Assembly: GCF_963169125.1 (NCBI RefSeq) | Contig: NC_084798.1 | Coordinates: 171,211,980-171,275,979, forward strand | Length of the DNA stretch: 64,000 bases | Reading direction: 5' to 3' | Source: Humulus lupulus | Lineage: Eukaryota > Streptophyta > Magnoliopsida > Rosales > Cannabaceae | Shown here: piece after piece, positions 23,432 to 34,788 of the stretch | Numbering within the stretch: the stretch's first letter is position 1 | Layout: each line of letters opens with the position of its first letter | The notes under the pieces: model-generated | What the model saw: the letters and a program-made list of their open reading frames with translations, nothing else | The model's database searches: none | What the model was told of the DNA's origin: nothing | Translations under genes and position numbers: made by a program

Positions 23432-24133
23432 ACTTTCTCATTTATTTTTTCTTTCCTTTTGGCTATACGACCCACGGGTCGTGATGTAAAGACAGTAATT
23501 TCTTTTTAAACTTCGCTGCATGGGCAGTAAACCCTTTTTCCTTTTACTTGAACAGTTACATCCAAGCAGCGATGCTTGTGGTGTAAAATCTTAAATCTTG
23601 ATGCTATAATATTTTTATTTATTATAACATTTGTCCGTATGACCGAACTTAGCATAGTACTTTGGCATGATTTAACAAAACATAAATTTTGAAAAATACT
23701 CTAAGTACTGTAGCATGCTTTCACTCATTTTGTTCATGTGTTTACATACCTTGAGAGTATGCTTTGCTATTGATGTGCCTTATATGCCCCCCAAGTGATC
23801 GAGGTGCTTTAGGTCCTTGGTCACTTGCCCTGACCATGGCCTGTTCGAACATTCCTGTTCATGCGGAAAAATGATACTTATAATACAGCAAAACAACACA
23901 GGTAATGAACAAATACTTGTAAATGTAAATTCACAAAGGTTGGCAAGAATGACTGGCTGCACACAGTCCCTTATAATCTCGTATTAAAAATGGACTAAAC
24001 ATGTCTTTACGAGTGATTCTATAATAGAACCTTACATATACGAGCAGTTAGCCATACAGCGTGGCTAACCCTCTTTGCAAAACTTGTAAAAATTAAAAAT
24101 TTTAACACAAGCCAGTTCTTTAAAAAGGACTGT
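23432..24133. other. Spacer between convergent antisense gene and pol in TatF
   Basis: About 700 bp, AT-rich, with no credible ORF. The antisense gene ends at its left side and integrase ends at its right side on the other strand, so both transcripts should terminate here. A perfect 7-bp inverted repeat ACGACCC/GGGTCGT with a 2-nt loop lies at 23467-23482, 36 bp after the antisense stop codon. Confidence 0.6.
23467..23482. other. Hairpin after the TatF antisense stop
   Basis: ACGACCC-AC-GGGTCGT, a perfect inverted repeat. In the same position TatG has two copies of a different perfect hairpin (37551 and 37779). It may mark a 3'-end region; this is inferred from position alone. Confidence 0.5.
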
Positions 24134-25288
24134 TCATTGATAATACTTGTGCAGGTGTTCTCCATTCCAGTAACGTGGAACGAGATCTCCGTTTAAGCGT
24201 GCAAGTTTGTATGTGCCTGGGTGAAGGACTTCTTCAATCTGGTAAGGTCCCTCCCAATTAGGTCCGAGCACTCCAGCAGTAGGGTCGCGGGTATTTAAGA
24301 AAACTCGTCGTAGCACCAAATCTCCGACGTTGAATTTTCTTTCTTTAACTTTGGAGTTAAAGTACCGGGCGACTTTTTGCTGGTATGCAGCAACTCGGAG
24401 TTGAGATTTCTCTCGTATCTCATCGATTGAGTCTAGGGACTCCATCATTAGCTGGCTGTTCTGATCTTGGTCGTAAGTCAAACGCCGATGCGAGGGAGGA
24501 TCTAACTCGACAGGTAACATGGCTTCATATCTGTAGGCTAGGGAAAATGGAGTATGTCCTGTTGCTGTACGGTGAGACGTTCTATACGACCAGAGGACTT
24601 CAGGCAACTGCTCTGGCCACGCTCCTTTAGCTTCTTCAAGTCTTTTCTTCAGGGTGTCTTTAAGGGTTTTGTTTATGGCTTCGACCTGCCCGTTTGCTTG
24701 GGGGTGTGCAACTGAAGAAAAGCTTTTAATAACTCCATGCCTCTCGCAAAAATTGGTGAACAAGTCGCTGTCAAATTGGGTCCCGTTGTCTGAAACTATC
24801 TTCATGGGCAAACCATAACTGCATACAATGTTCTTGATGATGAAGTCAAGAACTTTCTTGGTCGTGATGGTTGCGAGTGGTTCAGCTTCGGCCCATTTGG
24901 TGAAGTAATCAACTGCCACAACTGCGTACTTTACTCCGCCTTTCCCTGTGGGCAGGGATCCAATCAAATCTATCCCCCATACTGCAAAAGGCCACGGGCT
25001 CTGCATCTGTTTCAGTTCATTTGGACCTGCTCGTGGAATCTTGGAGAACCTTTGACATTTATCACATCTTTGTACATACTTTATCGAATCCTCGTTCATC
25101 GTTGGCCAGAAGTAGCCTTGCCTTAGAATCTTTTTTGCCAAACTCTGCCCCCCAGCGTGATCCCCGCAGAAGCCTTCATGCACCTCCTTCATGAGTTCCT
25201 TAGCCTTTTCTGGCGTAATGCACCTGAGTAGTGGCATTGAAAATCCTCTTCGGTACATAACTCCATCGACCATTATGTACCTAGCAGC
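24134..25288 (-). pseudogene. TatF integrase
   Basis: 379 open codons after an in-frame TGA at 25289-25291; otherwise complete. The zinc domain has H-H-C-C in HEGFCGDHAGGQSLAKKI and YVQRCDKCQRF. The catalytic core shows the D-D-E triad in WGIDLIGSLPTG, KIVSDNGTQFDSDLF and ANGQVEAINKTLKDTL. The C-terminus has GDLVLRRVFLNTRD and LGPNWEGPYQIEEVLHPGTY. No chromodomain follows, as expected for Tat rather than chromovirus elements. It ends EHLHKYYQ with a stop at 24134. It would insert the cDNA in the nucleus if the upstream stops were absent. Confidence 0.88.
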
Positions 25289-27441
25289 TCATCTTTGCAG
25301 AGTTCTGGCTTTGTTCCTATCTGTTGGGAGCGTACCATTTCTCAGATACTCCAAGTAAGGCGCCATCCATGTATCCTCCATTCGAATCTCCATACTGGAC
25401 TCAGTTGCTTGTATGCTCAGCTTACTCAGTCTTTCAACTGGCACAATGTTCAAAGTGTCAGCATCCTTTGCGCTCGCGAGTTTGGCTAAGGCGTCCGCGT
25501 TTGAATTCTGATCTCGCGGGATCTGCTGGAGGGTGTACTTCGTGAACTGGGCGAGCAGGTCTTTCGCTTTATTTAAGTAGGCTACCATTATCAAACCCCG
25601 CGCTTGATATTCTCCAAGGACCTGATTCACCACCAGCTGTGAATCACTGTAGATATCAAGCGTCTTTATGCTCATATCCTTTGCCATTCTCAATCCAGCG
25701 AGGAGTGCTTCGTATTCTGCTTCATTGTTTGATGCAGTGAATTCAAACCTGATGGCGCAGTGAAATCGATGCCCTTCCGGCGTTATCAATATCACTCCCG
25801 CTCCAGCATGGGATTCGTTGGATGAACCATCCGTGAATAGCTTCCACGAAGGAGTTCTGTCTTGAGGCTCGGGCGCTTCAGGCTGTTCGCACTTCTCGCT
25901 ATCTGGGAGTTCGGTGAACTCTGCAATAAGATCGGCTAAGACTTGTCCTTTTACCGCTGCTCGCGGTGAATAGGTTATGTCAAACTGCCCTAACTCGACT
26001 GCCCATTTTAACAATCGCCCAGCCGCCTCGGGTTTTTGGAGGACTTGCCGAAGGGGCTGATCAGATAGAACCGTGATAGGATGAGCTTGGAAGTAGGGGC
26101 GCAGCTTTCTAGAGGCAAGGATTAAGCAATATGCTAACCTCTCGATTGGCGGATATCTCAATTCTGCCCCGATCAGTCTCTTGCTGACATAGTAGACTGC
26201 CTTTTGTGCTCCTTCTTCCTCTCTCACTAGCACCGCGCTGGCAACAACTTCAGTAATTGCCAGATAAATGAACAAAGTTTCTCCTTCGATCGGCTTTGAT
26301 AGAATGGGAGGCTGTGCCATATGAGCTTTCAGCGCCTGGAATGCTTGCTCGCAGTTTTCTGTCCACTCAAACTTTTTATTCCCCCTAAGTAGATTGAAGA
26401 ACGGGACGCACTTGTCTGTTGATTTTGAAATGAATCTACTTAGGGCTGCGATTCTTCCGATTAAACTTTGTACATCTTTGATCCTTTCTGGCGACTTCAT
26501 GTCGATCAGGGCTTTTATCTTGTCGGGGTTGGCCTCGATTCCCCTTGAATTTACGATAAACCCCAAAAAATTCCCTGATCCGACTCCAAAGGAACACTTG
26601 AGGGGATTTAATTTCATTTGGTACTTGTTTAACACATTAAAGCATTCTTGTAAATCCCTCACATGCCCTTCTGCTTTCTTAGACTTTACCAGCATGTCAT
26701 CCACATATACCTCCATGTTTGCACCGATTTGCTCTTTGAACATGTGGTTGACTAGCCTTTGGTAAGTCGCACCTGCGTTTTTCAGTCTGAAGGGCATTAC
26801 TTTGTAGCAATACAAGCCCGTATCGGTCTGAAAGCTGGTGTGATCCTCATCAGGGGGTGCATGCTAATCTGGTTATAGCCCAAATATGCATCCATGAATG
26901 AGAGGATCTCGGGCCCTGCAGTAGCATCGACCAGCTGGTCGATCCTTGGGAGTGGGAAGCAGTCTTTTGGGCAGGCTTTATTGAGGTCTGTAAAATCCAC
27001 ACAGGTCCGCCACTTGCCGTTAGGCTTGGGGACCAGCATCGGATTGGAGACCCACGACGGATAAAAAGCTACCCTTATGAATCCATTCTCCTTTAGCCTT
27101 TCCACTTCTTCTTTTAAGGCTCGTCATCTGTCTTTATCGAGCAGCCTTCTTTTTTGTTGCACGGGTGGAAAGGTCTTGTCTATATTCAGGACATGGCTGA
27201 TTATTGCAGGATCTATCCCAACCATGTCTTTATGCGACCAGGCGAAAACTTTCTGGTTCTCTCGCAAGAATTCCACCAGTGCGTGCTTTGTGGTAGGCTC
27301 TAAGTTTTTCCCAACCTTTATGACTCTGGTTGGGTCTTCTTTGTCGAGTTGGACCTCCTCCAGGTCCTCGACGGGTCCAAAATTTTCCTCAAAATCCCCA
27401 AAGCGAGGATCCAAGTCTCCATCCTCACTTTGGGCAACACC
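25289..27441 (-). pseudogene. TatF reverse transcriptase, RNase H and archaeal-type RNase H
   Basis: RT begins near 27100 (KENGFIRVAFYPSWVSNPML, CVDFTDLNKACPKDCFPLPR). A C run near 26845 has lost one base, shifting the frame inside the conserved HPPDEDHTSF region. The second frame (26815-25289) continues with CYKVMPFRLKNAGATYQRLV, the catalytic YVDDMLVKSKK, and a first RNase H that looks degenerate (LFIYLAITEVVASAVLVREE). It ends in a second RNase H with its acidic residues visible: SWKLFTDGSSNESHAGAG, SNNEAEYEALLAGLRMAKDM, YSDSQLVVNQVLGEY, NADALAKLAS. TGA at 27124 and TGA at 25289 also interrupt. The dual RNase H is a Tat-lineage hallmark. Confidence 0.88.
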
Positions 27442-28239
27442 CTATTTGGTGACTTCATCACCTGATTGGGCTTGCGTATCAACTGCCATCTGCAATCTAT
27501 CTGGGGCAGTGCTTCTCGGCGTTTCGCTTTTCGCCTTTGTAATCGAGGCGTTGTAGCACTCCCTGGCTTCTCTTTGGTTTCCCAAAACACGTCCTACCCC
27601 CGCGTCTGTTGGAAACTTCATGGCTAGGTGCCACATAAAGATGACGGCCCGTAGGTCAACCAGTATGGGCCTTCCAATAATGGCGTTGTACGCTGAAGGA
27701 CAATCGACCACTACAAAAGTGGCGAGTAATGTCCTTGTTGCAGGCGCTGTACCTGTCGTTACTGGGAGTTTGATCATTCCGGCTGGGGCGAGTCCTTCTC
27801 CAGAGAAGCCGTATATCGTTTGATTGCAGGGCTCCAAGTCCTTTACGGACAATTTCATGCGGTCCAATGTTGATTTGTATAGGATGTTCACTGAACTTCC
27901 TGTATCGACCAGTACCCTCTTTACCATCATATTGGCCATCTGGATGCCCACGACCAGCGGATCGGAATGTGGGAACCGGACGTGTTGGGTATCGCTATCA
28001 GAGAAGGTTATCTCACCTTCCTCTGACCGAGCCTTCTTTGGTGCACGGTCCTCCACAGTCATCATCTCGATGTCCTGGTTGTGGTGCAGAGTCCAAGCAT
28101 ATCGTTCTCTGGCCTTCCCGCCATTTCCCGCGAGGTGCGGGCCTCCACAGATGGTTAAGAGTGTTCCAGCCACGGGGACAGGCTGTAATGGTGGCGAGCG
28201 TTGGCGTGTGGACGCCTGCTCGTTGCCACCTGGAGCTTC
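27442..28239 (-). pseudogene. TatF aspartic protease region
   Basis: Open for 243 codons from 28173, in the same frame as gag and integrase. The active site is KRVLVDTGSSVNILYKSTL, a normal D-T-G. The downstream FVVVDCPSAYNAIIGRPIL is the conserved second half of the fold. It ends at a TAG (27442-27444) before RT. Upstream it joins gag across a TGA at 28240. The protease would release mature Gag and Pol parts. Confidence 0.83.
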
Positions 28240-30393
28240 TCATTGGGAATTTCCCGAGGCCTGTACGTATCTTCTCAAGTGTCCTTTCCTAATAAGGAAC
28301 TCGATTTCGTCTTTTAACTGGTTGCATTCATTAGTGTCATGTCCGTAGTCGTTATGGTAACGACAGAACTTGGTGGTGTCTCTTTTTGAAATGTCCTTTC
28401 GAATCGGTCCAGGTTTCTTGTAAGGCACACTGGAGCTTGTGGCCTGGTAAATCTCTCCCCGAGACTCAACGAGGGCAGTGTAGTTAGTGAACCGAGGCTT
28501 ATAACGATTGCCCTTAGCTCGTTTGTTGTCGGAGGTGGAAGGCTCGTTATACGGCCGTTTTCCACCATTCTTGCCATTACCATTGCCGTTCCCGTTACCT
28601 TTGCCGTTGCCATTAGGTTTAGAACCATTGGCGGCTTTGGCGGGTTCGGCGGCCTTCTTACCCTTGTCCGAGGGTTTTCCATCATCAGCAATGGCTTCTT
28701 CGAGCTTGATGTAGCGGTCAGCTCGGTCTAAGAATTCTTGGGTAGTTCTCACTCCTTCTTTTCAGAGACTTTTCCAGAGGGGAGAGCAACGTTTAACCCC
28801 TGCGGTAATGGCCATCATCTTGCCTTCGTCTCCTACTATTTTTGCTCCAGCCGCCGCTCGCATAAAGCGCTGGACGTAATCCTTCACTGACTCCCCGTCC
28901 TGCTGGCGAATTTCGACTAGCTAGTTTGTTTCGGTTGGGTGCACACGACCAGCATAAAATTGTCCGTAGAATTCCTGTACGAACATTTCCCAAGATACAA
29001 TGCTCGCAGGAGGGAACTTAAAGAACCACTCCTGCACAGCTTCAAAAAGTGTTGCAGGGAAGATCCTGCACCGAGCGTCTTCGGACACTTTCTGAATGTC
29101 CATCTGAATTTCAAACTTATTGACATGCGAGACTGGGTCTCCATAGTCGTCGAAGTTTGGAAGCGTAGGCATCTTGAATTTGCTGGGAGTTTCAGCGTTA
29201 GCTATCCTTTGTACGAAAGGAGTGCCTTTTCTCCTATCGTGGTCAATGTAAGACGTCCTTCCTCCGACCAGCTGCTGCACAGCCTGGTTGAGTGCGTCTA
29301 TCTGGGCCTGTACTGCGGTAGGAATCGCGGTGGCCTATGTTGCTGGGGGGATGTTCTCGCCGTGCCTCTCGCGGCGATCATTGAGTACATCTCTCAGGTC
29401 CTCTTCTCTTCTCCGCTGCTCCCTACCACCGAGCCGGTTGAAGACATTATTTTGATTGGGCTGCCCCCCAGCATCCTGTCTATTTGGTTGGTCATCTTGA
29501 GGTACCTGACTCCTACTTTTACCTCATTTTCCATTCCTCCCACCGGCATTTCCCTTACCTGAGTCGGCCTCATTGTATCCGTGCCCATCTCTAAACCTCG
29601 ACTGGCTATGGTGAGATCGACTGTTCCCTCGATGTCCGTTCCTGGCTGAACCATCCCGAGCATTAGAAGGTGGTCTGCGCTGGTCGTGGTGTCCTCGTGC
29701 ATCATCGTGCCATGGGGGGCCCTGGACCGCAGAGCCTAACTCTGAGTCTCACCTGTTGCCAGGAGGGTACTGACCTCTGTTTGGTAGGTTCGGCCCATCA
29801 TCCCTATGACGTCTAGGGCTGCGAGGCTGATGCTCGGCCCTATTCTGCCTCTGTTGCAGGGGATTACCCCGAGCAGCTTGAGATGGTGGCTGCGCCTCAA
29901 GATCCTGTGGGACATCGTCATGGGGCATCTGAGGCTGCTCGGGCCTTTGCGGACTCGAAGGCTGAATCGGTGGGCTCGGATTAGGACCCCTCTGGGGTGG
30001 CTCATTCACCAGTTGGTCAGGCTGCAAGGCAGGTGCAGTCTGATTTCTGGCTAGTAGCAAGGCTGCTTCAAGGGCTTCCATGGCTTCGTTCTGGCGGCGG
30101 TCCACCTCCGCCTGCCTTTCGCTCAATTCCGCGCGCTGCCGTTCGATCTCCTACTGCTGCCGCGCCATAACTTCAGCGGCAGTCTCCTGACTGGCTCTTA
30201 GACTAGCCAGTTCTTCCTGCAACGCGCCCAGGGTACTCTTCAGCGTTGCATCATCCATTTCCTCCTCCTCAAATTCCAGTTGTGGCTCATCCTCCGCCAT
30301 GCTCGCAGGAGGAGGAGGAGGTGGCGGGTTTGACGGTGCAGCGGCGGCCGCCTGTCCAGTTTTCCTTCCAGCTTTCGCCATTAGTTTTCTCAA
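28240..30393 (-). pseudogene. TatF gag (seven in-frame stops)
   Basis: Starts at ATG 30393 (MRKLMAKAG). It has an acidic and Gln-rich N-terminal coiled region (LQEELASLRASQETAAEVMA, ERQAEVDRRQNEAMEALEAA), then a Pro/Gln/Arg-rich stretch, then the capsid domain (FDDYGDPVSHVNKFEIQM, EWFFKFPPASIVSWEMFVQE). A linker of about 20 residues alternating Gly and Asn follows, then a CCHC-like knuckle in KFCRYHNDYGHDTNECNQL. One frame runs throughout, broken at 30151 (TAG), 29749 (TGA), 29524 (TGA), 29335 (TAG), 28921 (TAG), 28762 (TGA) and 28240 (TGA). Every stop is TAG or TGA, so each could be one C-to-T change from CAG or CGA. Confidence 0.85.
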
Positions 30394-30408
30394 CGACGAT
30401 AAATCAAG

Positions 30409-30426
30409 CTCTCAATGAAAGCACCA
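30409..30426 (-). other. TatF primer binding site
   Basis: Minus strand TGGTGCTTTCATTGAGAG, three bases inside the 5' LTR. This differs from the initiator-Met-type sites of the chromoviruses and CopC. I do not assign the tRNA. Confidence 0.65.
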
Positions 30427-30429
30427 GAA

Positions 30430-31024
30430 TGTTGACCCAAGATTTGGCCAACTGACATGGAGTCAAAATATGCTTGATATGAATGAAAGAGATGAGAAGA
30501 ACGTAATGACAAAAGTAAATAAGACACAGTAATTTATAGTGGGTCGGCCCCAGAATCTGGTAATGACCTACGTCCACTTAGACTGATATTGATATAAAAA
30601 TAAGAAGAGTGATCGAAGAACTGGGGTTCGATGAGTTTCACTAATCTCTGAAGAACGATACAAGTTTTCTAGGAGAATTACTATAGTCTCAAGTGATTTA
30701 AAAGCCAAAAAAAAAGGTCCCTTCCCTTGAGCTATCTCTTGCTATTTATAGGCTCAAGGGGGATTACAAAAGATTGTTACAGATATTCTTTCCTGAATAA
30801 TCGGATACCCAGAAGATTGTATGAGATCAATTCGGGATTCATAAAGATCTTCCCATAAATGTCGCCTTGTACATGGAACCATCGACCAGACTGGTCGCGG
30901 GTAAGACAGGCTTACACTGCTTCTAATGTGTCCTCTGGTCGATACTCTAGCAGACGTTTCCAGGTGTCAGCCACGTGTCCAGGGATTACTTGCCACGTCA
31001 TCAATGCTAATTTTATGGGTAACA
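30430..31024 (-). repeat. TatF 5' LTR
   Basis: A 595-bp LTR adjoining the primer site. By eye it has about ten substitutions and one poly-A length difference from 19348-19943. It should drive the gag-pol transcript leftward. Confidence 0.93.
30743..30750 (-). promoter_or_regulatory. TATA box in TatF 5' LTR
   Basis: Minus strand TATAAATA in CCTATAAATAGCAAG, in the middle of the LTR, the usual place for the core promoter of a plant gypsy LTR. The same box is in the 3' LTR at 19662-19669. Confidence 0.6.
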
Positions 31025-31029
31025 TTAAT

Positions 31030-31820
31030 TAATTCTACCAATTAATTAAAACCAATTTAAATTTTGAAATTAAATATTCAATTTATTATAATTTTGAAAA
31101 TTATAATTAATTAATTATTTAATATAATTTTGAAAATAAATTTAATTATTTAATATAATTTAAAAAATTACTTAATAATTAAATATTAATTAATTTTGTT
31201 AATCGCAACTAATTTGTAGTTAATTAATTAATCACTAATATCACATAATTGCATCTTTGGCCCGGAAGAACAAATTTATTCTTAAACATCTCTTTCAACC
31301 ATTTTTCCCCTTATATTAACTCTTGTCTTGAATAGTGTTGATAAAGCTGCTCTGGGGACCTATGGACCTATAATTTCAAGCTCCAATAAATTTGAGATTA
31401 TTAATTAAACTCTTTAATTAAATAATATTAATTTAGTAATTTTGATTACTCCACTATAAATATGACATTGCACTCTTGTAATTATAGACATTCATTTACT
31501 GAGTACTTTATACAATAAAGCATCCATTGATATAATCATTACATACAAATTAACCCTCTAATAATGGTTCATAATTAACTGGGAATAAAATTACCCTTTT
31601 ACCCTTTTAATTATATCTTGTTTCCTTAAGTACCATTGACTTTACTAGTGAAGGTTAATTCATAACTAAATTATGAATTTGAGTTCAATAACATTTCCGT
31701 CCCAAAAGTTAACTCTTAAGAAAACCATTATTCAATCTCTTACAAGTAGCTATAGATTCCATATATATATATACTATGTCCCCAGCCATTTACATTAATG
31801 AGTTCCCAAAACAAAAGTTT
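31030..31820 (-). repeat. CopC 3' LTR, segment 2
   Basis: Continues the LTR after TatF and aligns with about 59600-60400 of the 5' LTR, for example at GGCCCGGAAGAACAAATTT. Very AT-rich with many TTAATTAATT runs. It ends with AGTTT, the TSD of S4. Confidence 0.85.
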
Positions 31821-32499
31821 TGTAATTCCCCGACTAATTCTAGACCTCGGACCATTAAAAACTACTAAACATAACTACTATTTTGGAATACATACAAACG
31901 TAAAATATTAGAACTTTACTGAAAATCCAAAATACAGTACGAAATACAAAATAAGGTATGGGTACCCATTGTTTAGTACATAAAACGTAAAAACATAAAA
32001 TTTAATAAATCTTTTAAATACTAAGTGCAGGAATACATAAAACATAAATTAAAAGACTTTAAACAACGTCATCCTCGATCTTCCCACAGTCCATTCAATC
32101 CATCCATCTCCCATACACATGCCAAGCTGCCACGAATCTGTCCCACCTTCCAAGTTCATTTTCCTGCACCATCTAAAATAAAAGGAATAAGCCTAATTCC
32201 CAGCAAGGAAAATCTACTAAAAACATATATCATAAATCATAAGACTATATCATAAAACATATACTATAAAACATATGACGTAAAAACGTATATCACATAG
32301 GACTACAATATTAATGGCCATCAACTCATTACTGTGGCATATGATAAAACCATCTAGGTCATCAGTCTACTAATTGAGATAGGTTAGATCACAAGGTAGT
32401 ATATGATAACCCATCTAGGTCCTCAGTCTACTAATTGAGGTAATGTAAATCATAACTCCAAACCACGATAATGATAAAAATCTTGGGGTTTGCTATTGT

Positions 32500-33933
32500 T
32501 GATGGTAAGAACTTGTCAACTAAGTTAGATCAAGAACTTCGTGAGTTGTAAAAGAAGTATATTCAAGTCAAATGAACTTCAAGCAAACTTTCTTATGATT
32601 TCAAGAACACAAAATGTAAATGCAGAAATTTTAGAATATAGAGAATGTAGAGTGTCTATTTCCATTAACAATGAGTGGTTACAAAATTCTCCCCAAAATT
32701 CCCCCCTTTCTCAGATGAAGGGAGGTCATGTTTATAGTAAAGCACTAATGACTCTTAGTACATTGTGGTCCCTGGGGACACGACCCTACATATGAAGTTT
32801 ACAGGTGGTAGTGGTGCTATGAGCGTGGTGGTCGGTTCTAATACATGTTGAGAGTTTGTTGGAGCACCTCAACTTCAGTACCTGGATGTACCTCCACTAC
32901 TTGTTTAGTACGAGTGTTAGAGATTGGCTGATAATGACCACATTAGGCACCTTAATCATATGACCACTACTTGTATGGCGTGTACATCATGTTTGTACTC
33001 CAACTCCTCTTGGTTTGTAGGTGCATTCTGTACTTGTATGAGCTCCTCAAGTCACAGGTTTTCACCCTCGCACGGTGCCTTATTCCCAAGGGCTTCAAGT
33101 GTTGAAATCCTTATATGTTATTCCAAGATGCCTAGCAATCAAGGACCTCATGAGATGGCCCTATGAAAATGAGACGAGAGGGGCCTCTTGACCCTAGGCG
33201 CATATTCTTGGTGCAAGGTATGGCCTCGTAGGCGGGCATGTGCCTCGCGACACTGTCAGCACGAGATGCGACAATAGGAGTGTAGGATGGCCTTGCAAAA
33301 CACTTGCTACGAAGAGTGGCTCCGTAGGCAAGGCGTGCGCCTTGCGAGATCCTCACGACTCCCTCGGTGCAACTCTGCGACACCCTCGGCGTGACCTCGT
33401 GACACCCTCAGCGCGAGACGAGGCGTGCGCCTCGCGAGACCCCCGCGACTCCCTCGGCGCAACCCCGCAACACCTTCGGCGTGACCCCGCGACACCCTCG
33501 GCGTGAGACGAGGTGTGTGCCTCATGAGACCTTCGTGATTCCCTCAGTGAGACCCTCGCGACTCCCTCGGCGCGACCCCGCGACACCTTCGACGTGACCC
33601 CGCGACACCCTCATCGCGAGACGAGGCGTGTGCCTCGCGAATCCCTCGGCGTGACCCTGCGACACCTTCGGTGTGACCCTGCGACACCTTCGGTGTGACC
33701 CCGCAACATCCTTAACGTGAGATGAGGCATGTGCCTTGAGAGACCTTTAGCGCGAGGCCCCTACGCGCGAGATGAGGTTGTGGCGCGAGGCGTAAGGGTG
33801 TGTGGGTGAGACGGTGTCCGCGAGGCCCCTTGGCGCGAGGCGGAAGGGCGTGTGGGTGAGTCTATCTCCATCCCAAACTTATATTTTGAGGGTCATGAGG
33901 CAGGGGCCTCATTCAAGCAGAATGTCGGTATTC
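32500..33933 (-). repeat. TatG 3' LTR
   Basis: About 1.43 kb, TGATGGTAAG to GGTATTC. It aligns with 50122-51507. Its left half is ordinary AT-balanced sequence and its right half a strongly GC-rich tandem tract. ORFs in the tract arise from the repeat. Confidence 0.78.
33331..33830. repeat. 90-bp GC-rich tandem repeat in TatG 3' LTR
   Basis: The anchor AGGCGTGCGCCTCGCGAGA recurs at 33331, 33421, 33511 and 33624, so the period is 90 bp, with one step enlarged by about 23 bp. Inside each unit a 22-23-bp subrepeat such as GCGACACCCTCGGCGTGACC recurs. The tract is very rich in CpG. Confidence 0.78.
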
Positions 33934-34198
33934 TTACTTGTTCCCCAGTCTATGGGAGGACCTTTAGGTGCTCCGGTAGACTTTTCGGTAGGGTGTCTTC
34001 AGAGCATAGGTGGCATTAGTTTGTTTCTTTGCTTTGGTGGCATATAAAAACACACTTTGGAGGTGGTGATCCTTGTGATCCCTTGAGATTGAATGTGAGC
34101 CTATCATTTGGCTTTGCGGATTCCAATGTAGGTGTTTGGCTCCATTTATGACCATAGATCATGCATTGTATTCAACGGCTAAGATGAGTTTGAGCTTC

Positions 34199-34208
34199 TT
34201 ATAAATAG
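34199..34208 (+). promoter_or_regulatory. TATA box for the TatG antisense gene
   Basis: TTATAAATAG on the plus strand, 266 bp inside the 3' LTR, followed by a leader with a strong splice donor at 34285. It occupies the same place as in TatF and TatH. Confidence 0.6.
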
Positions 34209-34284
34209 ATCTTCATCTTAAACATAATTACTACACACTCTTTTCTTAGCTTGGTGGTATTTGTATCTTCCCATCCTCCAAGAG

Positions 34285-34654
34285 GTAAGTGGTTCCATTC
34301 ATCACAAGGTCACTTTGGCTTTCTTTCCTCTTTATTATTTAATTTTTTTTATATGTAAATGTCTATATAGGTGCTAGGTGACTAAAACACCTTTCTCCTT
34401 TCTTTTTACATACGTGCACTTTTGACCTTTGGCATTCCTTCGACCGCGACGTGTACTTTCAACCCTTGGCATTCCTTTGACCGCGATGTGTACTTTCGAC
34501 CCTTGGCATTCCTTTGATCGCGACGTGTACTTTCGACTCTTGGCATTCCTTCAACCATGACGGTGCTCGATTTTACCCGCCCAAGGTACACTTTCTTCCT
34601 TTCTCATGTTCAATGTGTTTGAATTAGCATTATTAGGGATGGGTTGTCTTGCAG
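34285..34654 (+). other. Leader intron of the TatG antisense gene
   Basis: Donor AGAG/GTAAGT at 34285 and acceptor TTGTCTTGCAG ending at 34654 (370 bp). A second acceptor, TTTGTATTTTGTAG, ends at 34738. The first ATG downstream is at 34789. Consensus-based inference. Confidence 0.5.
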
Positions 34655-34788
34655 ATATACCCTTCCTTGTACCCCGTAGTTGGTCATTTTGAGCACTTGT
34701 GTCTAGAGGTTTTGAGCTTATTCCTTTGTATTTTGTAGCACCCTTTCCACCTACACTTGCACCCCTATTACCAACAAGACAAGGTTTC

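Larger units (their letters stand above)
19348..31024 (-). mobile_element. TatF, complete young Tat-lineage Ty3/gypsy element
   Basis: An 11,677-bp element with perfect TSDs TTAAT (19343-19347 and 31025-31029). The minus strand has 5' LTR, primer site, gag, protease, RT, RNase H, second (archaeal-type) RNase H, integrase, then spacer, polypurine tract and 3' LTR. The plus strand carries a spliced antisense gene (20787-23431) with its own TATA box. LTRs differ at about 10 substitutions plus a poly-A length change over 596 bp, making it the youngest element here. Gag-pol is a single frame of 2,087 codons broken by ten stops and one 1-nt deletion. The dual RNase H places it in the Tat lineage. 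Confidence 0.93.

Noticed and set aside
27077..28348. Long plus-strand ORFs (up to 174 codons) opposite TatF protease and RT
   Set aside because: Exact shadows of the conserved gag-pol frame on the minus strand; composition follows the coding strand.
29394..29705. 103-codon minus-strand ORF in TatF gag
   Set aside because: Out of frame with gag; the gag frame itself reads through the same bases apart from a single TGA.
32480..32505. Possible TSD CTAT/CTATC for TatG
   Set aside because: Requires LTR ends that do not agree between the two LTR copies; no consistent 5-bp repeat.
33132..33586. ORFs on both strands in the TatG LTR minisatellite
   Set aside because: Product of the 90-bp repeat, which is open in several frames at once.
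33331..33830. Regular repeats as a possible CRISPR array
   Set aside because: Units are contiguous with no unique spacers, GC-rich, inside a plant retrotransposon LTR.
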